Below, piece after piece: positions 47,019 to 56,036 of a stretch of DNA of 64,000 bases. Origin of the DNA: Gemmatimonadetes bacterium T265 (GTDB lineage: Bacteria > Gemmatimonadota > Gemmatimonadetes > Gemmatimonadales > Gemmatimonadaceae); NCBI GenBank assembly GCA_019973575.1, contig BPUI01000001.1, forward strand, positions 434,001 to 498,000, given 5' to 3'. How positions within the stretch are numbered: the stretch's first letter is position 1; each line of letters begins with the position of its first letter. The translations under genes were made by a program, and so were the position numbers. The notes beneath the pieces were generated by a model. It was given only the letters and a program-made list of their open reading frames with translations. It ran no database searches and was not told the origin of the DNA.

Positions 47019-47486
47019 TCAGGACGGCGACGGATAGCTCGGCATGTCGGTCGGATCGGTCGCCGGGCGGCCGGGCGGCGCGCCGGCGCCCGGAGCTGGC
47101 GGAGCGGCCGGACCGCTGGTGCCTGCCCCCTGCGCAGATGCCGTACCGGGCGCGGAGCCGGTCGCCGGCTCGGTCATGCGCTGGGCCGCGGTCGCGATGT
47201 CCGTGGCGACCGTGCGCCCTGCCGTCGCGACGTCGTTCAACACGCCGACCGCCTTGTTCAGGAAGCCCATCGCCTCCGACACGGTCGACGCGGCGACGCC
47301 GCCCGCGCGCAGCCGGTCCTCGATCCCGTCGGCGAAGCGCTGGAGCGGGTTGACCGGCGTCGGGTTGGCCGCCGGCTGCCCGTAGCGCAGTTCGAGGAAC
47401 TCGACGTAGTCGAGCACCTGGTACAGGCGCTCGTCGCGGAGGGTGGCGAGCTTGCGCTGGATGCGGTCGCGGATGTGATCGCTCAT
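47019..47486 (-). CDS. Uncharacterised helical protein with Pro/Ala-rich tail
   Basis: 155 aa from the ATG at 47486 (MSDHIRDRIQRKLATLRDER). Residues 1-45 are a helix with LYQVLDYVEFLELRYGQPAA. A central amphipathic region follows (STVSEAMGFLNKAVGVLNDV), then TVATDIATAAQRM. The tail is Ala/Pro/Gly-rich. No known domain is recognised. It lies divergent from the kinase gene. Confidence 0.7.
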   Translation of the reverse strand: MSDHIRDRIQRKLATLRDERLYQVLDYVEFLELRYGQPAANPTPVNPLQRFADGIEDRLRAGGVAASTVSEAMGFLNKAVGVLNDVATAGRTVATDIATAAQRMTEPATGSAPGTASAQGAGTSGPAAPPAPGAGAPPGRPATDPTDMPSYPSPS

Positions 47487-47720
47487 GACGAAGGGTGCGG
47501 GTGAGGCGTCGTAGTCTAGGGGCCAGGAAGGGCCGCGCACACCGGCGCGCGCACCGCCGTAGCGATCAGCGGGTGCGATCTCCGCGGCGTAGTGGCTTGA
47601 CGGGGGCACGCGAAGGTCCCCACCTTCGCCCCGGCGGCCCGACCGACACTCGGACGGCCCTCGCCGGACGGCCCCGGCCGTTTTTCCCGTCAGGCGCGCG
47701 CGCGATCGGTAAGGTCTTTC
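47487..47720. other. Divergent intergenic region, 234 bases
   Basis: Lies between the hypothetical protein (minus) and the kinase (plus) and should hold two promoters. An AGGTC ribosome-binding-like run is near 47711. No repeats recognised. Confidence 0.45.
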
Positions 47721-50177
47721 ATGTCGGACCCGTCCACGGCCAGCAGGCACCCGGCCACCGAACCCACGACCCTCGTTCCACCGGGCAGCATCATCTGCCC
47801 GCGCTGTGGCGCGGTCGTCGGGGCCGAGTCGCGCTTCTGCCCGGCCTGCGGGAACGCACTCGCGGCGCCCAAGCCGACCGGCGAGGACCACCTCCTCACG
47901 CGCCTCCGCCACGCCACGCAGGGCGAGTACGAGGTGCTCCGCGAGATCGGACGCGGCGGCATGGCGGCGGTGTACCTCGCCTGGGACCGCGAGCTCGCGC
48001 GCTATGTCGCGATCAAGGTGCTCCTCCCCGAGCTGGCGCACCACCCGACGATGTCGCAGCGCTTCCTCCAGGAGGCGCGCACCGCGGCCAACCTCGACGA
48101 CCACCCGAGCGTCGTGCGCGTCTACCGCGCAAAGGAGTCCGAGGGGCTGCGCTACTTCGTGATGAAGTACGTCGACGGCTGCTCGCTCGAGCAGCTGCTG
48201 CGCAGCACGGGGCCGCTCCCGCCGGACCTCGCCGTCCACGTGGTCGACCAGGTCGCGCTCGCGCTTCAGTACGCGCACGAGCACGGGGTCGTGCACCGCG
48301 ACGTGAAGCCGGGCAACGTGCTGCTCGACCGGTCGGGCAACGTCGTGGTGACCGACTTCGGCATCGCCAAGGTGGCCGAGGGGGAGCAGCTGACGCGCAC
48401 CGGGATCGCGATCGGGACGCCGCACTACATGAGCCCCGAGCAGTGGCGCATCGAGCCGCTCACGCCCGCGTCCGACCAGTACGCGCTCGGCGCGGTCGCC
48501 TACTACCTGCTCACGGGCGAGGTCCCGTTCGACGGCACGCAGTACGCGATCCAGGAGCACCACCTCCGCTCGGAGCCGCCCGCGCTCGCGACCCGGCGCG
48601 ACGGCGTGCCCCCGGCACTGGACGTGGTCATCCGCCGCATGCTGGCGAAGGCGCCCGCCGCGCGCTACACCGATCTGCGCAGCGTGAGCCACGCGCTCGC
48701 GGCCATCCCGCGCGACTCGACGCCGGTCCTCCGGGAACGGCTGAGCCGGCTCATCCCGGCGGTGAACATGCCCGGGGTGCGCGAGGTCCCGCCGCCTGAC
48801 GTGCCGCCCGCGCACGCGCCGGTCGCCGTCGAGCGCCGCTCGGGCGGGACACCGGTCGGTGCATCGGCGGCGGTCGCGCCGACGGTGCTCCCGAACACCC
48901 CGGCCGATCCGCCGGCCGCGCCACTGGCCCCGGGCGTGGCGGAGACGCCCGTCGATGCGCCTCGAGAGGTCGCCGCCGCGGTATCGCCACCCGTCGGCAC
49001 CCCACCCGCCCCGGCGCTCGATCTCACGACAGCGTTCCGGCCCCGGCCGTCGCCCGTCCTCAACGCCGACGGACGCACCGAACCCGCGACGCCGCCGGAC
49101 ACGCCGCGGGCGGTTACGTCGTACCCCGACGTCGACGCCGACGAGGTGCCCGCGGATCACGCGTGGACGGCGACCCCGCCGGTGACGCGCGTGCTCGACG
49201 GTCCGATCACGCGGCAGTATTCGACGCGTCGCATCGCGCCGTGGGTTGCCGCCGCCGTCGTTGCGGCCGTACTCGTCGGAATCGGGGTCGCCTTCCGCTC
49301 GCGCGCGGCCCCGGCGGCGCGCGTGACCGACTCGGCGGCCACGATTGCGGTTGCCACGCCCGGGCCGCCCGCCGTGGCGGCCGCTCCCACGCCCGCGCCG
49401 GCCGTCGATTCGGCCGCACTCGCCGCTCGCGCGGCGGACTCGACCGCGCGGGCGGCGGCGGACTCGGTGGACGCGGACTCGACCGACCAGTCGACGCCGC
49501 CCGGCCCACCTACCGCCCTGCTCATCGTCGGCGCGCCGCCCCATGGGACGCTGACGCTGCCGGTCGGCGATTCGGTGCGGCTCCGCGCACGTGTGAACGA
49601 CGCCCGCGGCACGCGCCTCGTCGACGCCACGGTCCGCTGGACGTCGGCGGATCCGGCGCGCGTCGCGTTCCGCAACGGTTGGGCGGTCGCGGTCGCGCCG
49701 GGTGGTCCGGTCGCCGTGACGGCGAGTTCGGGCGAGCTGGCGCGGTCGGTCCGCCTCGTCGTCGGCCCCCTCCTTCCCGCCCCGCCGCACACCACGGTCT
49801 CGAGCTTCGCGCGCCCGACGTCGGCCGAGCTGCGCGCCGAGGTGCAGCGGTTCGTCGCCGCCCTCGACGCGCACGACCTCGACGCCGTCGCGCGCCGGCT
49901 CGCGCCGCGCGCGGTCGACGGGTCCTCGGCGCGCGAGTTCGTCACCTGGCTCGAAGGAACGCAGGGCCTCTCTGCAGACGCCGCGGCGCTCGGCGAGGCG
50001 TCGGACGAGGGGAGCCGCGCGCGCGTGGCCTTCCGCGTGCCGCTGCGCTGGCGGGGCGGCGGCGGGTCGCTCGGCGACCGCGGGCGCAAGGACGTCACCT
50101 TCTGGATGACCCTCACGCACGACGAGCAGGGCTGGCACGGCGGCGAAGTCCTGCTCGGCGGCCGCGTCGCGCCGTAG
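47721..50177 (+). CDS. Membrane Ser/Thr protein kinase with zinc ribbon and extracellular Ig-like domain
   Basis: 818 aa. A zinc ribbon opens the protein (Cys26/29 in IICPRCG, Cys40/43 in FCPACG). The kinase domain spans about residues 70-330: YEVLREIGRGGMAAVYLA, VAIKVLL (Lys99), VHRDVKPGNVLLD, VTDFGIAKV and GTPHYMSPEQW. A long Pro/Ala-rich juxtamembrane region leads to a transmembrane helix (WVAAAVVAAVLVGIGVAF, about 505-525). Outside the membrane lies a BIG2-type Ig-like domain (LTLPVGDSVRLRARVNDARG), then a SnoaL/DUF4440-like domain. The kinase likely phosphorylates cytosolic targets in response to an external signal. Confidence 0.92.
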   Translation: MSDPSTASRHPATEPTTLVPPGSIICPRCGAVVGAESRFCPACGNALAAPKPTGEDHLLTRLRHATQGEYEVLREIGRGGMAAVYLAWDRELARYVAIKVLLPELAHHPTMSQRFLQEARTAANLDDHPSVVRVYRAKESEGLRYFVMKYVDGCSLEQLLRSTGPLPPDLAVHVVDQVALALQYAHEHGVVHRDVKPGNVLLDRSGNVVVTDFGIAKVAEGEQLTRTGIAIGTPHYMSPEQWRIEPLTPASDQYALGAVAYYLLTGEVPFDGTQYAIQEHHLRSEPPALATRRDGVPPALDVVIRRMLAKAPAARYTDLRSVSHALAAIPRDSTPVLRERLSRLIPAVNMPGVREVPPPDVPPAHAPVAVERRSGGTPVGASAAVAPTVLPNTPADPPAAPLAPGVAETPVDAPREVAAAVSPPVGTPPAPALDLTTAFRPRPSPVLNADGRTEPATPPDTPRAVTSYPDVDADEVPADHAWTATPPVTRVLDGPITRQYSTRRIAPWVAAAVVAAVLVGIGVAFRSRAAPAARVTDSAATIAVATPGPPAVAAAPTPAPAVDSAALAARAADSTARAAADSVDADSTDQSTPPGPPTALLIVGAPPHGTLTLPVGDSVRLRARVNDARGTRLVDATVRWTSADPARVAFRNGWAVAVAPGGPVAVTASSGELARSVRLVVGPLLPAPPHTTVSSFARPTSAELRAEVQRFVAALDAHDLDAVARRLAPRAVDGSSAREFVTWLEGTQGLSADAAALGEASDEGSRARVAFRVPLRWRGGGGSLGDRGRKDVTFWMTLTHDEQGWHGGEVLLGGRVAP

Positions 50178-50217
50178 CGGCGTTACCGGGGCTGGAGCGC
50201 CGCCGGCCGGAAGACCG

Positions 50218-51387
50218 CTACCGCCGCCACCACCGCGCCCGCCGCCCGCGGACGTCGATGTGCACGTAGGGCGATGCGACGCTCGTGTACAGCCCGAGCC
50301 CGCCGACGAGCTCGGGGTGCTTCTCCTCGACCAGCTCCGCGGCCGACTGCACCAGCTGCGCGTCGAGCGCGGTGAACCGCCCGTCGCCGTTGGCGTCGAT
50401 CGCCACGTCGGCGGCGTCGCCGTACTGGTGCCGGCTGTTGAAGGCGGCGCCCTCGACGCCGCCGTTGTGCGCGGGCGTGCGGAACCCCGAGTGCACGTCC
50501 AGCGCGATGCGCCCCGGGTCGGACACGCCCCGCAGGCGCGCGAGCTCGTCGGCCACGAGCTCGATCTTGTCGAGCAGCTGCGGCTTGACCGCGACGTAGC
50601 GCGGCCACTGCGCCTGCCCGTCGTGCGTGACGAAGTCTTCGAGGCGCAGGTGGCGCGAGACCGGGAGGCGGGCCGTCGCGGGCATCACCTCGATGAAGCC
50701 TAACGGCGTCTCGCCGCCGAACGCCTCGAGCGGGTAGCGGCCGATGCGGTAGCCGTGGAGCACGCCGCCTAACTTGTCGGCGAACGGCGTGAGCACGGCG
50801 AGCGAGACGTCGTCGAGCAGCCGGCGCGCCGGGCCGCGCACGAGCGCGAGGTGGTAGACGCCGGGCTGCGCCGGCGCGACGACGACCGAGCCCGTGAGCG
50901 GGAGCGGCTCCGTCGCGACGGAGTTGTCGGCGGCGCGCGTCCACTGGTAGGTCACGTCCGCGTCCGGGCGGGTCGGCGCGACGGGGTACTCGATCACCTG
51001 CCCCGGCATTGCGACGCGCAGGTAGACGGCCTGGCTGACGCCAAACGCGGGGCGGAGCGGGACGCTGACCGGGACGGCCGCGGGGTCGGCCGGATCGAGG
51101 CGCGGGCCCGCCGCGACCGGCGCCGGCGCGGGTAGCACACTGCGTGGGGCGACGGAGGCGGTCGTCGCGTCGAGCGACGGCTTGAAGGCGATGACGGCCC
51201 CGACCGCGACGAGCGCGAGGGCGACGAACTGCAGCCCCCGCTGTGCAGCCCGGCGCGCGGCGGCCAGCCCCGGCGCGTCCGGCGCCCCGCCGGGCGCGAG
51301 CCCCGCCTCGGCACGCAGGCCGGCCTGCACGCTCGCGGCCTCGCGCCGGGCCTCTTCGAGGCGCGCGAGTTCGAACAGCGTGAGCAC
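50218..51387 (-). CDS. M15-type (DUF882) peptidase, membrane-anchored, with EF-hand loop
   Basis: About 389 aa from the GTG at 51387; the frame is open further upstream, to beyond the stop of the upstream paralogue (51477), so the start is uncertain. A helix GLQFVALALVAVGAVIAF anchors it. A beta domain (PGQVIEYPVAPTRPDADVTY) follows. The peptidase core has GFRTPAHNGGVEGAAF, the zinc motif NSRHQYGDAADVAID and a final His in YVHIDVRGRRAR. Between Asp and His an EF-hand-like loop DANGDGRFTALD is inserted. Relatives such as YcbK/VanY cleave peptidoglycan peptides. It shares the last 240 residues with the neighbouring gene. Confidence 0.85.
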   Translation of the reverse strand: MLTLFELARLEEARREAASVQAGLRAEAGLAPGGAPDAPGLAAARRAAQRGLQFVALALVAVGAVIAFKPSLDATTASVAPRSVLPAPAPVAAGPRLDPADPAAVPVSVPLRPAFGVSQAVYLRVAMPGQVIEYPVAPTRPDADVTYQWTRAADNSVATEPLPLTGSVVVAPAQPGVYHLALVRGPARRLLDDVSLAVLTPFADKLGGVLHGYRIGRYPLEAFGGETPLGFIEVMPATARLPVSRHLRLEDFVTHDGQAQWPRYVAVKPQLLDKIELVADELARLRGVSDPGRIALDVHSGFRTPAHNGGVEGAAFNSRHQYGDAADVAIDANGDGRFTALDAQLVQSAAELVEEKHPELVGGLGLYTSVASPYVHIDVRGRRARWWRR

Positions 51388-51476
51388 CGGGCGCGGCGCG
51401 GCGCCCGCCCGTGGTTCTAAGGTCTCGGGCGGGGGCGGGTCGCCGGGGGCGTCGACGGGCGGCTCGTCGATAACCG

Positions 51477-52745
51477 TCAGACGTGGCCCCAGCGCGCGCG
51501 CCGGCCGCGGGTGTCGATGTGCACGAACGGGCCGTGCGCGCCGTTCCCGCGGTAGACGCCCACGCCGCCGACGAGCTCGGGGTGCAGCTCCTCGACCCGC
51601 TCCGCGGCCGCGGCGAGCACCGCGGCGTCGCGCGCGTCGACCCGCCCGTCGCCGTTCAGGTCGGCCATTTCGCCGGTCCCGTTCTCCACCCACACGTCGG
51701 CGGCGTCGCCGTACTGGTGCCGGCTCATCTCGGCGCGTCCGCGCGGGTCGCCGCCGGTCTGGTTGTACTGCGGGGTGCGGAACCCGCTCATCACGTGCAG
51801 CCGGTCGGCGCGGAAGCCGTGCGCGCGCAGGTCGTCGAGCACGAGCTCGAGCTTGTCGAGCAGCGGCTCGCGGAGGACGAGGTACTTGGGCCAGACGTCC
51901 TGCTGGTCGTGCGTGAGGAAGTCGGCGAGCTGGAAGTGCTCCGAGACGTAGGTCGCCTGGTTGGCGGCCGTGACCTCGATGAAGCCGAGGGGGTTGGCGT
52001 AGGCCTCGCCCCCACGCCCGGAGGTCTCGCCCGGCCAGAAGCCCATGTTGTAGCTCCCGACGTGGCCCTCGACCTTCTGGCTGAACGGCAGCATGGTGAT
52101 GAGCGCGAACGCCGGCCGCCCGTCGCCGGCGGGCGCCGCGTAGACGCCCGGCGTGACACGCGCGGCCGTGTCGCCGAACAGGCGGCGGAGGTAAGGGAAG
52201 AACCCGGCGACCGACTTCGCGGCCCCGGCCGCGACCGCGCCGACGGCGGCGGACGCGACGACGAACCGCGCGCGCAGCTTTCCGCTCCGCCCGGCGAGCG
52301 TGTCGCCGGCCGGCGCGCTCGGCGCGCCCGTGGCCGACAGGTTGATCGTCGGCACGAGCGGCACCGGGGGGAGGTCCGCGCGCTCGTCCGCCACCGATCG
52401 CGCGAGCGCATGGCGGGTCGTATGGGCGAGCCGCGTGTGCGCCGAGTGCGTGTGCGCGAACCGGGCGTGGGCGGCGCGCGCGTGGCTCGTGTGCGCCGCG
52501 TGCGCCCGATTGGCGCTCGCGTGTTTTGTACTCGCGTGCTCGCGACTCGCACGCTCGCGACTTGCGTGCTCGCGACTCGCACGCTCGCGACTTGCGTGCT
52601 CGCGACTCGCGTGCTCGGCGTGCGCGCGGCCGGCGTGCGGGCGCGTCGGGTGCGCGGCGGCGGCGGTGGCGATCGCGGCGTTCAGAACGGCGGCGGCGAG
52701 CGCGCGGCCGGCGACCGCGGGGCGAGTCGTGAGTCGATGCGGCAT
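51477..52745 (-). CDS. Secreted M15-type (DUF882) peptidase with His-rich segment
   Basis: 422 aa from the ATG at 52745 (MPHRLTTRPAVAGRALAAA), with a signal peptide. Residues about 32-115 are Ala/His/Ser/Arg-rich, made of HASRE/RASRE repeats and further His pairs. The rest mirrors its neighbour: PLGFIEVTAANQATYVSEHF, FLTHDQQDVWPKYLVL, the zinc motif MSRHQYGDAADVW, an EF-hand-like loop DLNGDGRVDARDAAVL and the final His in FVHIDTRGRRARW. Zinc-dependent cleavage of cell-wall peptides is likely. The His-rich linker may bind zinc or the wall. Confidence 0.87.
   Translation of the reverse strand: MPHRLTTRPAVAGRALAAAVLNAAIATAAAAHPTRPHAGRAHAEHASREHASRERASREHASRERASREHASTKHASANRAHAAHTSHARAAHARFAHTHSAHTRLAHTTRHALARSVADERADLPPVPLVPTINLSATGAPSAPAGDTLAGRSGKLRARFVVASAAVGAVAAGAAKSVAGFFPYLRRLFGDTAARVTPGVYAAPAGDGRPAFALITMLPFSQKVEGHVGSYNMGFWPGETSGRGGEAYANPLGFIEVTAANQATYVSEHFQLADFLTHDQQDVWPKYLVLREPLLDKLELVLDDLRAHGFRADRLHVMSGFRTPQYNQTGGDPRGRAEMSRHQYGDAADVWVENGTGEMADLNGDGRVDARDAAVLAAAAERVEELHPELVGGVGVYRGNGAHGPFVHIDTRGRRARWGHV
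52536..52610 (-). repeat. 15/30-bp tandem repeat inside the His-rich segment
   Basis: Two full 30-base units (52536-52565 and 52566-52595) and half a third consist of alternating 15-mers GTGCTCGCGACTCGC and ACGCTCGCGACTTGC. They encode the HASRE/RASRE pentapeptide repeats. Such identical repeats may expand or contract. Confidence 0.85.
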
Positions 52746-53047
52746 GACGGGGACGACGGTGCGGCGGGAATGACGAGGGATGCCCGCGTGCGACGTGGCG
52801 CACGGGACCCGGGCGGGGGCGATGCGAGGAGGGCTGCGGGGTGACGAGCGACTGCCGACCAAGGTAGCACCCGATTCGGTCTCGATTGTGCCCCAGCGTG
52901 CGCCGCCCCGCGCACGCGGGACTGACCGCGCGGCCAAGTCGCGCCCGGCGGCGGAGTCAGGCTCTCTCGAATCCGACGGACTAGATTGGGCGCGCGGCGC
53001 GATCATGCACGAGACCCCGACGCGCCGCCGAACCCTACCCGCCCCGC
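52746..53047. other. Divergent intergenic region, 302 bases
   Basis: Lies between the secreted peptidase (minus) and gpmI (plus). No gene or repeat recognised; promoters for both directions should lie here. Confidence 0.45.
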
Positions 53048-54649
53048 ATGCCCGACCCCCGATCCCGTCCCGTCGCCCTCGTCGTCCTCGACGGCTGGGG
53101 CTACCGCGCCGAGCGCGAGGGGAACGCCATCGCGCTCGCCAACACGCCGACGTGGGACGCGCTGTGGCGGCGCCGCTCGCGCACGCTGCTCCACGCCTCG
53201 GGGCGCCCGGTGGGGCTCCCCGAGGGCCAGATGGGCAACAGCGAGGTCGGCCACCTCAACCTCGGGGCCGGCCGCGTCGTCATGCAGGACCTCGTGCGCA
53301 TCACGGCCGCGATCGAGGACGGGACGTTCTTCGACAACCCGGCTTTTGTCGCGGCATGCGACCAGGTCACGGCGAACGGCGGCACGCTGCACCTCGTGGG
53401 GCTGCTCGGCAAGGGCGGCGTGCACGCGCTCGACCAGCACCTCTTCGCGCTCGTCGACCTCGCGGCGCGCCGCGGCGTGCCGCGCGTGGCGATCCACGCG
53501 ATGCTCGACGGGCGCGACACGCTGCCGAAGAGCGGGCTCGAGTACCTGCGCGAGACCCTCGCCCGCACCGCGGGCCGGGCGGTCGTCGCGTCGTTAGGCG
53601 GGCGCTACTACGGGATGGACCGCGACAAGCGCTGGCCGCGCGTCGAGCTCGAGTACCGCGCCGCGGTCGACGGCGCCGGCCCGACGACGACCGACCCGGT
53701 CGAGGCGGTCCGCCGGGCGTACGACGCGGGCACGACCGACGAGTTCATCCTGCCGGCGGTCGTCGTCGGCGCGGACGGGCGCCCGCTCGCGCCGATGCGC
53801 GACGGCGACGCGGTGGTCTGCTGGAACTACCGCAGCGACCGCATGCGGCAGCTCGTGCGCGCGCTCGCCGACCCCGCGTTCGACGGCTTCGACGTGTCCG
53901 CCCGCCCGCGGCTGTCGGTCACGACGATGACGGTGTACGACCCGACGCTGGAGGCGATCGGCGTGCGCGCCGCGTTCCCGCCGCAGTCGATGGCGCGGAT
54001 CATCGCCGAAGTGTTGAGCGAGGCCGGGCGCACGATGCTCAAGACGGCGGAGACGGAGAAATACCCGCACGTCACGTACTTCTTTAACGGCGGCAACGAG
54101 CCCCCCTACCCCGGCGAGGAGCGCATCCTCGTGCCGTCGCAGAAGGTCGCGACCTACGACCTCGCGCCGGAGATGAGTGCGCGCGGCGTGACCGACGTGC
54201 TGACGGCGTCGATGGACGCGCGCGCGCACGCGTTCATGCTCTGCAATCTCGCGAACGGCGATATGGTCGGGCACTCCGGCTCGCTCCCCGCGACGATCGC
54301 GGCGTGCGAGGTCGTCGACGCGTGCCTCGCGCGGATCGTCGCCGCGGCGGAGCGGTCGGGCACGCGGCTCCTCGTCACCGCCGACCACGGCAACTGCGAA
54401 CTGATGATCGACCCCGCGACCGGCGGCCCGCACACGGCCCACACCACGAACCCCGTCCCGTTCGTCGTCGTCGACCCGGACGGCGACGCGCCTCTCGTGG
54501 GCGGCGCGCCGTCGGGCGGCGGGACGACGGCCGTCGGCGGCGCGCTCTGCGACGTCGCCCCGACGGTGCTCGAGCTGCTCGGCCTCGAGCAGCCGGGCGA
54601 GATGACGGGGCGCCCGCTCCGCGCCGCGGTGCGGGCGGTGGCGGCGTGA
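53048..54649 (+). CDS. gpmI: 2,3-bisphosphoglycerate-independent phosphoglycerate mutase
   Basis: 533 aa, normal length. VALVVLDGWGYRAEREGNAI starts the alkaline-phosphatase-like domain, the catalytic Ser is in QMGNSEVGHLNLGAG, and the transferase insert has GLLGKGGVHALDQHL, HAMLDGRDTLPKSG and GGRYYGMDRDKRW. Metal-ligand motifs NYRSDRMRQL, TYFFNGGNE, GDMVGHSGSL and VTADHGNCELM follow. It interconverts 3- and 2-phosphoglycerate in glycolysis and gluconeogenesis. The stop overlaps the next GTG (GTGA). Confidence 0.97.
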   Translation: MPDPRSRPVALVVLDGWGYRAEREGNAIALANTPTWDALWRRRSRTLLHASGRPVGLPEGQMGNSEVGHLNLGAGRVVMQDLVRITAAIEDGTFFDNPAFVAACDQVTANGGTLHLVGLLGKGGVHALDQHLFALVDLAARRGVPRVAIHAMLDGRDTLPKSGLEYLRETLARTAGRAVVASLGGRYYGMDRDKRWPRVELEYRAAVDGAGPTTTDPVEAVRRAYDAGTTDEFILPAVVVGADGRPLAPMRDGDAVVCWNYRSDRMRQLVRALADPAFDGFDVSARPRLSVTTMTVYDPTLEAIGVRAAFPPQSMARIIAEVLSEAGRTMLKTAETEKYPHVTYFFNGGNEPPYPGEERILVPSQKVATYDLAPEMSARGVTDVLTASMDARAHAFMLCNLANGDMVGHSGSLPATIAACEVVDACLARIVAAAERSGTRLLVTADHGNCELMIDPATGGPHTAHTTNPVPFVVVDPDGDAPLVGGAPSGGGTTAVGGALCDVAPTVLELLGLEQPGEMTGRPLRAAVRAVAA

Positions 54650-55416
54650 GCGACGGCGCGCGTGGCCCCGCGCGCGCGGCGGCGGCGCTGCGCGCCGCCG
54701 TCGTGTTAGGCATGGTCGCCGGGGCGCGCGGCGCGGCCGCGCAGGGGGGCGAGGTCGGCTACCCGCCGGCGCGCTCGCCCTTCACCGACCTCGAGTACAA
54801 CCAGGCGCTGACCGTCATCGGCGGCTACTTCTCCGCGGCCAAGGACCCGGCCGGCGTCGCGCCGCGCGGCGGGCCGATGTTCGGCCTGCAGTACGACCTC
54901 GGCGGCGGCCCGGCGATCTTTACGACCCGCGTGCGGACGGTCGTCTCGGACCGCACGGTGCTCGACCCGGCGCGCCCGGCCAACGACCGGGTGATCGGCA
55001 CCGAGAAGCGCCCGCTCACGATGGCCGACGTCGGGCTCACGCTCGCCCTCACCGGCGCGCGCACGTTCCACGGCTTCGTCCCGCTCGTGCACGCGGGCGC
55101 GGGCGTGGTGACCAACTTCGCCGGCGCCGACCCCGGCGGCTTCACGTTCGGCACCTCGTTTGCACTCGCCTACGGCCTCGGCGTGCGCTACCTCCCGTCG
55201 CCAGCGTCGCGCTACGCGCTCCGCGTCGACCTCGGCAACTCGCTCTACCGCGTGCGCTACCCGACGGCGTACACCGTGCCGTCGACGGGCTACGACCCGA
55301 GGACCTACGTCGGCGCGCGCGACAGCACGTCGATCCTCCCGTCGAACACGGCGCTCTCGCGCTACCGCAACAACACGGCGCTCACCGTGGGCGTGTCGTA
55401 CCAGTTCCACCGCTGA
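54646..55416 (+). CDS. Outer-membrane beta-barrel-like protein, function unknown
   Basis: 256 aa with a GTG start overlapping gpmI. A signal peptide (ALRAAVVLGMVAGARGAAAQ) is followed by alternating beta segments: LTVIGGYFSAAKD, MFGLQYDLGGGPAIF, TTRVRTVVSDRTV, GFTFGTSFALAYGLGVRYL, RYALRVDLGNSLYRVRY. It ends with aromatic-terminated TVGVSYQFHR, the C-terminal signature of outer-membrane barrels. About eight strands are likely. Its role is unknown. Confidence 0.78.
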   Translation: MSDGARGPARAAAALRAAVVLGMVAGARGAAAQGGEVGYPPARSPFTDLEYNQALTVIGGYFSAAKDPAGVAPRGGPMFGLQYDLGGGPAIFTTRVRTVVSDRTVLDPARPANDRVIGTEKRPLTMADVGLTLALTGARTFHGFVPLVHAGAGVVTNFAGADPGGFTFGTSFALAYGLGVRYLPSPASRYALRVDLGNSLYRVRYPTAYTVPSTGYDPRTYVGARDSTSILPSNTALSRYRNNTALTVGVSYQFHR

Positions 55417-55452
55417 CGGGCGGCCCCTTTCTCGCCCCTACGAGGCTCGCTC

Positions 55453-55974
55453 ATGGCGCGCGACTACGAAGACTTCAGCAGCATCGACGACCTCGACGAC
55501 GACGAACTCCGCCAGCTCATCCGCGACCGCCTCGCCGACCAGCAGACGATCGACGTCGACGACATCTCGGTCATCGTCGAGAACGGCACGGTGCGGCTCG
55601 AGGGCCGCGTCGGCACCGAGGCGGAGCTGCGCGTCGCGGAGCACGTCCTCACCGACGTCGTCGGCGTGGTCGACTACGACAACTCGCTCGTCGTCGACGC
55701 GGTCCGTCGCGTCGAGACGTCGGACGACATCGACGACCACACGAACGAGGAGGAGCGGAGCGCGGGCGCGCTGTTCGGCGAGATGCCGCCGCAGCAGAGT
55801 GACGAGGTGCAGGAAGCGCGCGGCGACGAGGACCTGGAAGAGCGGATGTACGGGACGACGGACGCGCACGACGCGATCGCGCACGGGACGCCGTACATCC
55901 CCCCCGACGCGCCGACGCCGGAAGGGTTGGGAGGGACGGAGACCGGTCCCGGCGAGTACGGGGAAGATCACTAA
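55453..55974 (+). CDS. BON-domain protein, highly acidic
   Basis: 173 aa. Residues 10-85 hold one BON domain (LRQLIRDRLADQQTIDVDDI, then VIVENGTVRLEGRVGTEAEL and VLTDVVGVVDYDNSLVV). The remainder is Asp/Glu-rich and disordered (EARGDEDLEERMYGTTD). No signal peptide is seen, so it may be cytoplasmic or leave by another route. BON domains bind phospholipid or mediate envelope stability under osmotic stress. A terminator-like repeat follows the stop. Confidence 0.85.
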   Translation: MARDYEDFSSIDDLDDDELRQLIRDRLADQQTIDVDDISVIVENGTVRLEGRVGTEAELRVAEHVLTDVVGVVDYDNSLVVDAVRRVETSDDIDDHTNEEERSAGALFGEMPPQQSDEVQEARGDEDLEERMYGTTDAHDAIAHGTPYIPPDAPTPEGLGGTETGPGEYGEDH

Positions 55975-56030
55975 GGGCGGGTCGGTTGTACCATTCGTCG
56001 TCGGGCCGCTGACGGTACTACCGGCCCGCC
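55973..56030 (+). terminator. Hairpin and 3' repeat copy B after the BON gene
   Basis: Starts in the stop codon. Arms 55976-55992 and 56014-56030 pair over 17 bases with one G-U and one mismatch, and TTT follows. The first 51 bases resemble the sequence after the gene ending at 29408, including AAGGGCGGG[T/C]CGGTTG and GGGCCGCTGA. Confidence 0.65.
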
Positions 56031-56036
56031 TTTCCC

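Noticed and set aside
47019-50138. Very long open frame antisense to the kinase gene (over 1000 codons)
   Set aside because: In GC-rich DNA the frame opposite a real gene often stays open. The product is Arg/Gly-rich with no domain except the genuine small protein at its end (47019-47486).
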